A DNA stretch of 64,000 nucleotides, from positions 3,348,001-3,412,000 of the forward strand of contig NZ_CP092535.1 of the NCBI RefSeq assembly GCF_022437945.1, written 5' to 3'. The notes beneath the pieces were generated by a model. That model was not told the DNA's origin. It made no database searches and was given only the letters and a program-made list of their open reading frames with translations. Below, piece after piece: positions 36,898 through 45,605 of the stretch; the stretch's first letter is position 1, and every line of letters starts with the position of its first letter. Source of the stretch: Nocardioides sp. TF02-7. Its GTDB lineage: Bacteria > Actinomycetota > Actinomycetes > Propionibacteriales > Nocardioidaceae. A program made the position numbers and the translations under genes.

Positions 36898-37804
36898 GTG
36901 GCCTACCCGCACCTCGACCTCGCGCGCGACCCCCACGACCGGCTCGGCCTGCTCCGCACCGACGAGGCGTGGCTGGCCGAGCGGTGGGCGGACCCGACGA
37001 GCCGGGTGCTGGTGGTCGCGGGCACGCGGGTGCGGCCGGGGGAGCAGGGCCTCACCTGGCTCCCGACGGCCGAGGCGCCGGACGGCCTGCGGCTGCTCCT
37101 CGGCGAGCGCGACGGGACGACGTGGTGGGCGGTGGTCGTCGGACCGGACGTCGCGGCCGCCGACCCCGACGGCTGGGTGCCGCTGCGCGGCGCCCCTGCC
37201 GCACCTCGTCGGCTCCGGTCTCGCGCCGCTGGTGCTGCACGCGCTGGGGCTCGCCGAGTGGCACTGGGCGACCCGGCACTGCCCGCGCTGCGGAGGGAGC
37301 CTGGAGCCGCGCGCGGCCGGGCACGAGCTCGTCTGCACCGGCTGCGGACGTCCGCAGTTCCCGCGCAGCGACCCCGCGGTGATCATGCTGGTGGCGGCGG
37401 GGGAGCCGAGCAGCGCCGAGGAGCGGTGCCTGCTCGGGCGCCACCCGCGCTGGCCGGAGGGCCGGTTCTCCACCCTCGCCGGGTTCTGCGAGCCGGGCGA
37501 GACCCTCGAGGACGCGGTCCGCCGCGAGGTGGCCGAGGAGACCGGCGTGGTGGTCGGCGAGGTCACCTACTTCGGCAACCAGCCGTGGCCCATGCCGAGC
37601 AGCCTGATGCTCGGCTTCCACGGGCGGGCGCTGACCGAGGAGATCGTGCTGCAGGACGACGACGTCGAGGACGCGCGCTGGTTCACCCGCGACGAGATGC
37701 GCGCCCAGGCGGAGGCGGGCACGCTGGTGCTGCCCGGCGGGGTCTCGATCAGCCGGTCACTCGTCGAGCACTGGTACGGCGGCCCGCTGCCGGGCAGCTG
37801 GTGA
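36898..37804 (+). CDS. nudC: NADH pyrophosphatase / RNA deNADding enzyme NudC (one frameshift)
   Basis: Corrected length is 301 residues. A zinc ribbon (HCPRCGG, VCTGCGRPQFPR) precedes the Nudix box GFCEPGETLEDAVRREVAEE and the NudC signature NQPWPMPSSLM. It hydrolyses NAD(H) and removes NAD caps from RNA. The frame breaks at 37193-37196 (CCCC, should be three), giving LRGALPHLVGSGLAPLVLHA. GTG start at 36898. It precedes mrx1 (convergent) and uvrD2, as in mycobacteria. Confidence 0.9.
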
Positions 37805-37812
37805 GGAGCCGG

Positions 37813-38061
37813 TCACCCCGCGAGCGCGGCGAGCTTCTCCTTGACCTGCGCGAGGGACGGGTTGGTCATCGCAGTGCCGTCGCTGTAGACGAGGGTCGGC
37901 ACGGTCTGGTTGCCGTCGTTGGCGGACTCCACGATCGCAGCGGCCTCCGGCTGCTGCTCGATGTCGACGATGTCGAACTCGATGCCCTCACGGTCGAGCT
38001 GGCTCTTGAGCCGACGGCAGTAGCCGCACCAGGTCGTGGTGTACATCGTGAAGGAGCTCAT
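37813..38061 (-). CDS. mrx1: Mycoredoxin-like glutaredoxin
   Basis: 82 residues, thioredoxin fold with active site TTWCGYCRRLK and cis-Pro QTVPTLVY. It reduces mycothiol mixed disulfides in actinomycetes. The neighbours NudC and UvrD2 match the mycobacterial Rv3198A position. Divergent from uvrD2, 77 bases apart, so the two promoters share a short region. Confidence 0.88.
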   Translation of the reverse strand: MSSFTMYTTTWCGYCRRLKSQLDREGIEFDIVDIEQQPEAAAIVESANDGNQTVPTLVYSDGTAMTNPSLAQVKEKLAALAG

Positions 38062-38138
38062 CGGGTGTGTCGCCTCCGCCGTCTAGGGTCACGGACTGTC
38101 ACCGATCCAACCCCATCCGCCAAGGAGTTGTTCCAGCC

Positions 38139-40194
38139 GTGAGCACCGACGGGTCCCGCGTCGAGGCGCTGCTGGGCGCCCTCGACCCCGAGCAGCGACA
38201 GGTCGCCGAGGCCCTGCGCGGTCCGGTACGGGTGCTCGCCGGCGCCGGCACCGGCAAGACCCGGGCGATCACCCACCGGATCGCCCACGGCGTGCTCACC
38301 GGGGTCTACGCGCCGACGGAGGTGCTGGCGGTCACGTTCACGACCCGGGCCGCCGGCGAGCTGCGGCAGCGGCTGCGCCGGCTCGGCGCCCCGGGCGTCC
38401 AGGCCCGCACGTTCCACAGCGCCGCGCTGCGCCAGCTGCGCTACTTCTGGCCGCACGTGCACGGCACCGAGCTTCCGCAGCTGACCGAGTCCAAGCTCGG
38501 CATGCTGGCGCTGGCGACCCGGCGGCTCGGGCTCTCGGCCGACCAGGCGCTGCTGCGTGACCTCGCCTCCGAGATCGAGTGGGCCAAGGTCAGCAACGTC
38601 GGTCCCGACGACTACGCCGTCCATGCCGTGCGACGCGGCCGGACCGTGGGCGACCAGGCACCCGACACGGTCGGCAAGGTCTTCGCCGCCTACGAGGAGG
38701 TCAAGCGCGACCAGGGCCGGATGGACATGGAGGACGTGCTGCTCCCTGACCGCCGGCGTCCTCGCCTCCGACGAGCGGGTGGCGGCGCAGGTGCGGCGGC
38801 AGTACAAGTGGTTCGTCGTCGACGAGTTCCAGGACGTCTCGCCGCTGCAGTCGGCGCTGCTCGACCTGTGGCTCGGCGGCCGCGATGAGCTGTGCGTGGT
38901 CGGCGACCCGGCCCAGACGATCTACTCCTTCGCCGGTGCCGACGCGACCTACCTGCTCGACTTCGCCCGGCACCACCCCGGCACCACGTCGATCGAGCTG
39001 GTGCGCAACTACCGCTCCACCCCGCAGGTGGTGACCGCCGCCAACGGCCTGCTCGCCGGCAGCCGCAGCGCCGGGGTCGAGCTGCGGTCGCAGCAGCAGG
39101 CCGGCCCGGCGGTGCGCTTCGTCGGGCACTCCGACGAGGTCGCCGAGGCCGCCTACGTCGCCGACCAGGTGGCCGCGCTGCACCGCAAGGGCACGCCGTA
39201 CGCCGAGATCGCGGTGCTGTTCCGCATCAACGCCCAGTCGGAGAGCTTCGAGGACGCGCTCAGCGACCGGGAGGTGCCCTACGTCGTGCGCGGCGCGGCG
39301 CGGTTCTTCGACCGGCCCGAGGTGCGGGAGGCCGTCGTGCGGTTGCGCGGTGCCGCTCGTTCCGGCGAGGCGGCCGACGAGCCGTGGCTCGACGTCGTGC
39401 GGGGCGTCCTCGGCGGCATGGGCTGGACGCCGACCCCGCCGACCGCCCGTGGCCAGGTGCGCGACCGGTGGGAGTCGTGGCAGGCGCTCGTCACCCAGGC
39501 CGAGGAGCTGGCGCGCGAGCAGGGAGGCGACCTGGCGGCCTTCGTCGCCGACCTCGACCGCCGCGCGGCCGAGCAGCACGCGCCGGCCGCCGAGGGCGTG
39601 ACGCTCGCGACCTTCCACGCCGCCAAGGGGCTGGAGTGGGACGCGGTGTTCTGCGCCGGCGTGCAGGACGGCACCGTCCCGATCACCTACGCCGACACCG
39701 ACGCCACGGTCGAGGAGGAGCGGCGGCTGCTCTACGTCGGCATGACCCGCGCGAGGCGCGACCTCACCGTCACCTGGGCGGCGGCCCGCAACCCCGGGCA
39801 GGCCGCCCGGCGCCAGCCGTCGCGCTTCCTCGCGCCGCTCCTGCCCCGGCGCGAGCAGCCGCAGCCCGGGGGCCGCGCCCGCAGCAAGGTCGCGCGCTGC
39901 CGCGAGTGCAGCCAACCGCTCGGCACCGCCGCGGAGAAGAAGCGGGGCCGCTGCGCCCACCACCCGGTCCGCTACGACGAGGCACTCTTCGAGCGGCTCA
40001 AGGCATGGCGCCTGGAGCGGGCGCGCGACGACGAGGTCCCGGCGTACGTCGTGTTCACCGACGCGACCCTCGAGCTGATCGCCGAGCACCGGCCGGGTGA
40101 CGAGCGGGCGCTCAGGACGATCAACGGTGTGGGGCCCAGCAAGATCGAGAAGTACGGCGAGGACGTGCTCGCGCTGGTCGCGCAACAGTCCTGA
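38139..40194 (+). CDS. uvrD2: UvrD2 helicase, with tetracysteine and HRDC-like C-terminus (one frameshift)
   Basis: Corrected length is 684 residues. An SF1A helicase: Walker A VLAGAGTGKTRAI, Walker B FVVDEFQDVSP, motif VI LLYVGMTRARRDL. The C-terminal region has four cysteines or His (ARCRECSQPL, GRCAHHP) and an HRDC-like domain (FTDATLELIAEHRPGDERAL), the arrangement of mycobacterial UvrD2. The frame breaks at 38744-38746 (CCC, should be CC), giving MEDVLLLTAGVLASDERV. GTG start at 38139. Role in DNA repair; essential in mycobacteria. Confidence 0.9.
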
Positions 40195-40272
40195 GGATGG
40201 AGATCCGGCCGGGCCGTGACGGTGGTCCAGACAGGTCGGCGAAGAAAATTCTCGAAACAGTCAATAAATGGT

Positions 40273-40302
40273 TTGCTCCTTACATCCGACCACCGCTAGC
40301 GT
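40273..40302 (+). promoter_or_regulatory. Probable whiB7 promoter with upstream AT-rich block
   Basis: -35-like TTGCTC (40273-40278), 18-base spacer and -10-like TAGCGT (40297-40302). Just upstream is an AT-rich stretch (GTCAATAAATGG, after GAAAATT) unusual for this genome. WhiB7 is known to bind AT-rich DNA next to the -35 with its AT-hook, so autoregulation is likely. Confidence 0.65.
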
Positions 40303-40383
40303 GGTCCGCACGAACTGAACGACTGCGCATCGAGGCCCTTTGGCAAGGCCCGCGCCCGAAGCTCTCAGAAGGAGGTGGCACCA

Positions 40384-40659
40384 GTGGAGAACATGATCCA
40401 GCGCACCGCGATCGCACACCCGGCACTCCCGGATGCGGTCGCGCCGTCGCGTGCCCTCATGCCTGCGTGCGCCGCCTCCGTCGACGTCCGGACCGCTGAT
40501 GTCCGCACGGTCACGGCCGTGGCCCCGCTCCCGGGGACCGGTGTGTCCATTTCGGCCACCGTGCGCGACCGCGGCATCGCGGGCACCACCGACAAGCGGC
40601 ACACCGGTTACTTCGCCGGCGTTGCCCAGGGTTCGACAGCCTGGAGCCCACCGATCTGA
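40384..40659 (+). CDS. uORF (leader peptide) of whiB7
   Basis: A GTG at 40384, eight bases after AGAAGGAGG, opens a 91-codon frame beginning VENMIQRTAIAHPALPDAV and ending GSTAWSPPI. It lies in the 600-base leader between uvrD2 and whiB7. Its last codons cover one strand of the antiterminator (40639-40646), so its translation should decide whether the attenuator forms. The peptide is not recognisable; its role is likely regulatory. Confidence 0.6.
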   Translation: MENMIQRTAIAHPALPDAVAPSRALMPACAASVDVRTADVRTVTAVAPLPGTGVSISATVRDRGIAGTTDKRHTGYFAGVAQGSTAWSPPI

Positions 40660-40719
40660 TCCACAAGACTCAGCTCGGCAGCCTCCAGGCCGCGGAACCC
40701 GAACCGGGATCCGCGGCCT
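40639..40719 (+). promoter_or_regulatory. whiB7 attenuator: antiterminator versus terminator
   Basis: Terminator: AGGCCGCGGA (40687-40696) pairs with TCCGCGGCCT (40710-40719), with an inner CCCG/CGGG, followed by TCGTGTTTCT. Antiterminator: GCCTGGAG (40639-40646) pairs with CTCCAGGC (40683-40690), which overlaps the terminator's left arm. The two cannot form together. It ends 84 bases before whiB7. Confidence 0.75.
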
Positions 40720-40803
40720 TCGTGTTTCTCAAGGCACACGAAGCCGCGGACCCGATCCGATGAAACGACCAACGCGATCAGGTCAGAAACGAGGAGGTGA
40801 AAC

Positions 40804-41115
40804 ATGACGACCAGTGTTCTCGAGCCGACGCTGAGCACCTTGCACGACGAGGCGTCCTTCCTCGACGAGCTGGACGCCGAGCGGCTGCCGTGCCGGGTGA
40901 ACGACCCGGAGCTGTGGTTCGCGGAGTCGCCCAGCGACGTCGAGTTCGCAAAGGCCCTCTGCAAGGACTGCCCGGTCCAGCAGCTGTGCCTCGACGGCGC
41001 GCTCGAGCGGCGTGAGCCCTGGGGTGTCTGGGGCGGTGAGCTGTTCCTGCAAGGAACGGTGATCCCCCGCAAGCGGCCCCGGGGTCGGCCCCGCAAGGAC
41101 GCCACTGCCGCGTGA
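40804..41115 (+). CDS. whiB7: WhiB7 antibiotic-response transcription factor
   Basis: 103 residues. Four Fe-S cysteines (C30 in RLPCRVND, then ALCKDCPVQQLC), the GVWGGE turn, and a C-terminal AT-hook KRPRGRPRKD, which is diagnostic for WhiB7 among Wbl proteins. It binds the primary sigma factor and AT-rich DNA to activate intrinsic-resistance genes. Strong GAGGAGGTGAAAC ribosome-binding site. Expression is expected to be controlled by the leader attenuator. Located downstream of uvrD2 as in mycobacteria and streptomycetes. Confidence 0.93.
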   Translation: MTTSVLEPTLSTLHDEASFLDELDAERLPCRVNDPELWFAESPSDVEFAKALCKDCPVQQLCLDGALERREPWGVWGGELFLQGTVIPRKRPRGRPRKDATAA

Positions 41116-41182
41116 CGCCGACGAAGTTCCTCGACCCACCCACCCCTCTGAGATGACCCAAGACCTGAACTGGAGCAAGAAG

Positions 41183-41347
41183 ATGAACCACCTGATCAAC
41201 GAAGATCTGGCCCGCGCGCATATGTCCATGCGCCTGGGAGAGGCGCAGCAGCAGCGCGAGGCCAAGATGGCCCGCGCCCGGCGCGTCAGCCGCAAGGCCG
41301 AGCGCGCAGCGCAGCAGGCTCGCCTCGCCCTCGCTCGCGCTCTCTGA
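41183..41347 (+). CDS. Small basic helical protein downstream of whiB7
   Basis: 54 residues, MNHLINEDLARAHMSMRL then Arg/Ala-rich helices ending ARLALARAL. I chose the ATG at 41183 because GGAG lies seven bases upstream; the in-frame ATG at 41153 would add ten residues. It is followed by a strong terminator, so whiB7 and this gene probably form one transcript. No recognised family; a nucleic-acid or ribosome contact is possible from its charge. Confidence 0.6.
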   Translation: MNHLINEDLARAHMSMRLGEAQQQREAKMARARRVSRKAERAAQQARLALARAL

Positions 41348-41407
41348 CGAGAGGCAGAAACTCGGAGGGGCCTCCTCCGACACCTGATCGCGGGTGAAGA
41401 AAAAGAA

Positions 41408-41452
41408 GAAGGGGCCGGAGCACGACGTAACCCGTCGGGCTCCGGCCCCTTC
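41408..41452 (+). terminator. Terminator of the whiB7 transcript
   Basis: 14-bp perfect stem GAAGGGGCCGGAGC/GCTCCGGCCCCTTC with an inner CGAC/GTCG extension, followed by GGCATTTC. Confidence 0.85.
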
Positions 41453-41479
41453 GGCATTTCCCCGGACTACGGTGGACCC

Positions 41480-41653
41480 GTGCCCGTCTGCGACTTCTGC
41501 GGCCGCCTCGCCCCGGGTGACGAGACGCCGCTGACCTGGAGCACGGCCGTGGAGCCCCCGGGGCCGGCGGGCCGGCTGCGACGCTACTGCGAGGTCTGCT
41601 CCCGCGAGCACGTCCGCGCGATGGAGGCCAAGCTCGACAGCGACTTCTGGTGA
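41480..41653 (+). CDS. Small zinc-binding protein with two CxxC motifs
   Basis: 57 residues from a GTG at 41480: VPVCDFCGRLAPGDETPLTW, then RRYCEVCSREHVRAMEAKL, ending DSDFW. The spacing CxxC-x33-CxxC suggests a small zinc ribbon. It is coding by its codon pattern and clean stop (TGA 41651-41653), and is convergent with the next gene. Function unknown. Confidence 0.6.
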   Translation: MPVCDFCGRLAPGDETPLTWSTAVEPPGPAGRLRRYCEVCSREHVRAMEAKLDSDFW

Positions 41654-41657
41654 CGGG

Positions 41658-42511
41658 TCAGGGGATGTCGAGCAGCAGGTCCCACGCACAGCCGCAGTGC
41701 GGGTGGCGCAGCCGCTGGACGACGACCGGCGCGGCACCCGGCCCGACGTCGACCGTCGCCGACCAGGTGCTGGGCTGCTCGCCCTCGAGGTAGCGGCAGA
41801 GGTCGCGCACCGCCCAGGCCAGGGCGAGCCGGTCCACGACCGGGTCGCGTGGAGCGGGTTCCCGGGCCAGTGCGGCCTGCTCGACGAGGAACGGGAGGCG
41901 GGGGTCGGCCTCCGCCTCGTGCGCGTCGACGCAGCGCAGGCACGCGGTGCGACCCGGGTCGACGAACGGCCCGAGCCGGCGCCGCGTCGCGTCACCGCTG
42001 ACGAGCAGGTGCGGCTGGCCGCCACGGACGAGCGGGTCGATGCTCTCCCGCACGTGCTCACCGTCGGCGACCACGAGCCACACCGCCGGCCGGTCGTCGT
42101 CGACGGCGACACCGGCGGCGGCGAGCAGCTCGGTCACCGCACCCGCGTGGGCCGCGCCGGCGCGCACGCCGACGGCGTGCGCGGAGCGGGCCGCGACCCG
42201 GCGATCGCCGTCGGCGCCGAACTGCGCACGGGCGGTCGCGACCACGTCGTCCTCCGGAGGCTCACCCGGGACCGCCAGTCCGGCGGACTCCAGCGTCGTC
42301 AGCGCCCGGCGCGCCCCGGGAGGCAGCGCCTCGGGCGCGACGCCGGCGCGGAGCCGGTCGAGGAGCGCCCGCACCTCCGGCACGTCGGGCAGCCGCGCGG
42401 TGAGCGGGGGTGCAGCCCGACCTGGAGGGTCCGCGCGTCGCGGCGCAGCACGGGCACCCCGGGGCGCAGCACCACGCTCGCGGCTGGCGGAGCCGGGACG
42501 GCGGTCGACAC
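41658..42511 (-). CDS. Cyclodehydratase / TOMM leader-binding-like protein (one frameshift)
   Basis: Corrected length is 284 residues. It resembles ThiF-like cyclodehydratase partner proteins: a winged-helix-like N-terminus (LRPGVPVLRRDARTLQVG), central AVWLVVADG, and CLRCVDAHEAEADPRLPF with a later HPHCGCAW that together could bind zinc. The frame breaks at 42406-42410: five G should be six, giving HPPLTARLPDVPEV. No YcaO gene or precursor peptide is seen nearby, so a role outside azoline natural products is likely. GTG start at 42511. Confidence 0.6.
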
Positions 42512-42618
42512 CGGGTCAGGCTCGCACGCCGGCGCGCCGGTCCGCACGGCTCGTCCACAGCCCCGTTCCGGGCAGCGCCCGAGGCGGAACAGCTGGTGGG
42601 GAAGCCGGTGGAAAAGCC

Positions 42619-42650
42619 GCGGGCGGCCCACCTCTCGGTGGGCCGCCCGC
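42619..42650 (-). terminator. Terminator after the DUF5679 gene
   Basis: 14-bp perfect stem GCGGGCGGCCCACC/GGTGGGCCGCCCGC, loop TCTC. On the minus strand it is followed by GGCTTTTCC. Confidence 0.75.
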
Positions 42651-42674
42651 TGCGGTCTACGTGTCGGGTCCGGA

Positions 42675-42833
42675 TCAGGCCTTGCCCAGGATCCGGTTGA
42701 GGTTGGTCCCGCAGACGGGGCACTGGGCCTTGGCCATCCGCGTGCCCTTGTCGTTGACCTTGACCTCGCCCTCCGCCTCGCGCTTCTCCTTGCACTTGAC
42801 GCAGTAGAACTCGCCGCTCCAGGTCTCCGCCAT
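42675..42833 (-). CDS. DUF5679 small zinc-ribbon protein
   Basis: 52 residues, MAETWSGEFYCVKCKEKREA then KAQCPVCGTNLNRILGKA. The paired CxxC motifs form a zinc ribbon, matching DUF5679. ATG at 42833 with AAGGAG six bases upstream. Common in actinomycetes; function unknown. Confidence 0.85.
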   Translation of the reverse strand: MAETWSGEFYCVKCKEKREAEGEVKVNDKGTRMAKAQCPVCGTNLNRILGKA

Positions 42834-43387
42834 GACGGCCTCCTTGCTCATCTCATTTTCGGTCGTCGCGACGGGAGGGTGTTGGGGAAGCCCGCCGGGG
42901 TCCGCGGCACCGGCCGTGAACCTCCCCGACCCTACGGCACGCCGCTCCGGACACGCACTACCGTGCCCGGTATGTCTGATTTCAGTCGTGGCGAGCCCGG
43001 GCCCGCCCGGCCCGCGCCAGGCGCTGAGCGGCCGCAAAAGCGAGGAGACCCCCGGTCCGCCCGCCGCCGCCCGCCTTCCCCTTGCGGACGTCGGTGGCGC
43101 CCCGGGGGCCCCATCTGGGTGCAACGCTAGGAGCGGCGGCCGAGGCGGGTCAATCCGGTCCGGCCGGGCCTGTGGACGACGTTGTGGAGAAAGGTGTGGA
43201 GGATGCGGACGGGTGGTGGACAGCGGTGGGAAACCGGTCCGGCGGCTGTGGACACCGGGTCGGTACGACGCCGCCGCGCGGGGCGTGAGGCGGCCGTGAC
43301 CTGCTCCGACGCCGTACCCACGCCGTCCACCGGCTGTGGACGGCAAATACCTGAGGCCGGTCCCGGCGTGTCGCGCGAGGACACGCC
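42834..43387. other. Intergenic region with TGTGGAC motif cluster; possible tiny ORF
   Basis: From 43170 to 43345 there are several DnaA-box-like matches (CTGTGGACGAC, TTGTGGAGAAA, CTGTGGACACC, CTGTGGACGGC). A 52-codon frame from ATG 42972 (MSDFSRGEPGPARPAPGAER to 43130) has no ribosome-binding site; I do not call it a gene. Confidence 0.4.
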
Positions 43388-44469
43388 GTGACGGCGGGCG
43401 TCGTGGCGGGGGAGCCCCTACGACGGCACGCCGGTCGCCGCACTGCGCCGGATCGCGTTCCTGCTCGAGCGCGGGCGGGCCGACACCTACAAGGTGCAGG
43501 CCTACCGCAAGGCCGCCGCGGCGATCCTGCCGCTGGGGCACGAGGAGGTGGCCCGCCGGGCGGCGGACGGCACGCTGACCGACCTTCCCGGGGTCGGGCG
43601 CAGCACCGCCCGGGTGATCGCCGACGCCGCCGCCGGCCGGGTGCCGCAGCGGCTGGCGGAGGTGGAGGCGGAGTACGGCGCCCTGCCCGCGGCGGGCGGG
43701 GAGGTGCTCCGCGGCCTGCTGCGCGGCGACCTCCACTCCCACTCGGACTGGAGCGACGGCGGGTCGCCGATCGAGGAGATGGCGATGACCGCCATCGAGC
43801 TCGGCCACGACTACCTGGTGCTCACCGACCACTCCCCCGCGGCTCAAGGTCGCCCGCGGCCTCAGCGCCGAGCGGCTGACGCGACAGCTCGACGTGGTCG
43901 ACGCGGTCAACGCCCACCTCGACCAGGTGCCCGGAGGTCGGTCCTTCCGCCTGCTCAAGGGCATCGAGGTCGACATCCTCGACGACGGCGGGCTCGACCA
44001 GACCGAGGAGCTGCTCGGCCGGCTCGACGTGCGGGTGGCGAGCGTGCACTCCAAGCTGGCGATGGAGCCGGAGCAGATGACCCGCCGGATGGTCGCGGCG
44101 GTCGGCAACCCCTACACGAACGTGCTGGGCCACTGCACCGGCCGGTTGGTGACCGGCAACCGCGGCACGCGTGCCCCGTCGCGCTTCGACGCCCGTGCAG
44201 TGTTCGAGGCGTGCGCCGAGCACCGGGTCGCCGTCGAGATCAACTCCCGGCCCGAGCGCAGGGACCCGCCGACCGCCCTCCTCGAGCTGGCCCGCGACGT
44301 CGGCTGCCTGTTCTCCATCGACAGCGACGCCCACGCGCCCGGCCAGCTCGACTTCCAGCTCCTCGGTTGCGAGCGCGCCGAGGCGGCCGGGATCGACCCC
44401 GACCGGATCGTCAACACGTGGCCTGTCGAGCGACTCCTGGCGTGGGCGGGTTCTAGAGTCGCTGCATGA
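43388..44469 (+). CDS. PHP-domain protein with N-terminal helix-hairpin-helix (two frameshifts)
   Basis: Corrected length is 359 residues. The N-terminal 90 residues resemble the DNA polymerase beta/X lyase-HhH region (LRRIAFLLERGRADTYKVQA, LPGVGRSTARVI); the rest is a PHP metal-dependent phosphoesterase (GDLHSHSDWSDGG, LTDHSPRLKVARG, IEVDIL, VEINSRPERRD, SIDSDAHAP). This is the C-terminal PHP part of PolX without the polymerase palm. Runs to correct: 43415-43418 (four C, should be three) and 43834-43838 (five C, should be four). GTG start. Overlaps the next gene by ATGA. Confidence 0.82.
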
Positions 44470-45008
44470 AGGACTCGCCCCGGGTCGAGGTGCGTCGTTC
44501 GCGCCGCCGGCGGCGGACCGTGTCGGCGTACGTCGACGGCGACCGGATCGTGGTGCTGGTGCCCGACAGCTTCACCAAAGCCGAGGAGCGCGACTGGGTC
44601 TCCACGATGGTGGCCCGGCTGCAGCGCAAGGAGCAGGGTGGGCGCCGCAAGGACACCGACCTGCTGGCGCGGGCGCGCGCCCTCAGCGACCGCTACCTCG
44701 GCGGGCTGGCCGAGCCGACCTCGGTGCGATGGGTGGCCAACCAGCGCTCGCGGTGGGGCTCGTGCACGCCGGGGGACCGCACGATCCGGCTCAGCGAGCG
44801 GCTCAAGCAGATGCCGGACTGGGTGGTCGACTACGTGATCGTCCACGAGCTGGTCCACCTGATCGAGCCGCACCACAACGAGGCCTTCTGGGGCTGGGTG
44901 GGCCACTACCCGCACACGGAGAAGGCGAAGGGCTACCTGCTCGGCTGGTCCGACGCCGCGCGGCTCGACCCGCCGCCGGACGACCACGCGGGCCCCGACG
45001 CCGACTGA
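44466..45008 (+). CDS. YgjP-like zinc metallopeptidase (DUF45, M48 family)
   Basis: 180 residues. The zinc site is YVIVHELVHLIEPHHNEAFW; the upstream WGSCTPGDRTIRLSERL is the family signature. It is cytosolic with no signal peptide. Often linked to nucleic-acid-related genes; here it is coupled to the PHP protein. Biological substrate unknown. No frameshift. Confidence 0.88.
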   Translation: MKDSPRVEVRRSRRRRRTVSAYVDGDRIVVLVPDSFTKAEERDWVSTMVARLQRKEQGGRRKDTDLLARARALSDRYLGGLAEPTSVRWVANQRSRWGSCTPGDRTIRLSERLKQMPDWVVDYVIVHELVHLIEPHHNEAFWGWVGHYPHTEKAKGYLLGWSDAARLDPPPDDHAGPDAD

Positions 45009-45038
45009 GGGGTCCGCCCCCGTTCGGTACCGGCCGGG

Positions 45039-45605
45039 TCAGCCGACCAGGGCGCGGGCCAGGCCGACCAGCGCCACCATGCCCGGCTCGAGCTCGGGCA
45101 GGGCGTCGACCGGCCACCACCGCACGTCGAGCGACTCCTCGCTCGCGACCTCGCGGGCCGCGGCCGGCGCGACCGCGACGTAGCGGACGTCGAGGTGGTG
45201 CACCTCGCCCCGCGGGTCGCAGAACGGCACCGGGTGCTCGTCGAGCTGCACCGGCTCCGGGAGCAGCCGCAGGTCGGGGATGCCGGACTCCTCCCGCGCC
45301 TCCCGGGCGGCGACACCGGCCAGCGTGCGGTCTCCGGGCTCGGCGTGGCCTCCGAACGCGAACCACCGCCGCGCCTTGCGGTGCAGGTTGAGCAGCACCC
45401 GCTCCCCGGACTCGTCGACGACCAGCGCTCCCGCGGTGAGGTGGTCGGGGTACGACGAGCGCCACATGCCGTCGGCCGTGTGCTCGAGGTGCGCGACGAA
45501 GCGGGCGCGCAGCGCCTCCTGCCGCTCCCGGTCGGGTGAGCCGGGCCCGTCAGGTGCGCGCCAGGACCGCAGCGACGCGAGGGCGTCGGCGTGGAGGTCG
45601 CTCAC
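45039..45605 (-). CDS. Nudix hydrolase
   Basis: 188 residues from GTG 45605. The Nudix box reads GHAEPGDRTLAGVAAREAREE. The N-terminal part (RFVAHLEHTADGMWRSSYPDH) is typical of ADP-ribose/8-oxo-dGTP type members of unknown specificity. Start overlaps the stop of the DUF2342 gene (GTGA at 45602-45605), so the two are co-translated. Confidence 0.88.
   Translation of the reverse strand: MSDLHADALASLRSWRAPDGPGSPDRERQEALRARFVAHLEHTADGMWRSSYPDHLTAGALVVDESGERVLLNLHRKARRWFAFGGHAEPGDRTLAGVAAREAREESGIPDLRLLPEPVQLDEHPVPFCDPRGEVHHLDVRYVAVAPAAAREVASEESLDVRWWPVDALPELEPGMVALVGLARALVG

Noticed and set aside
41658..42511. Azoline (TOMM) peptide biosynthesis cluster
   Set aside because: No YcaO gene, precursor peptide or tailoring enzyme is near the cyclodehydratase-like gene.
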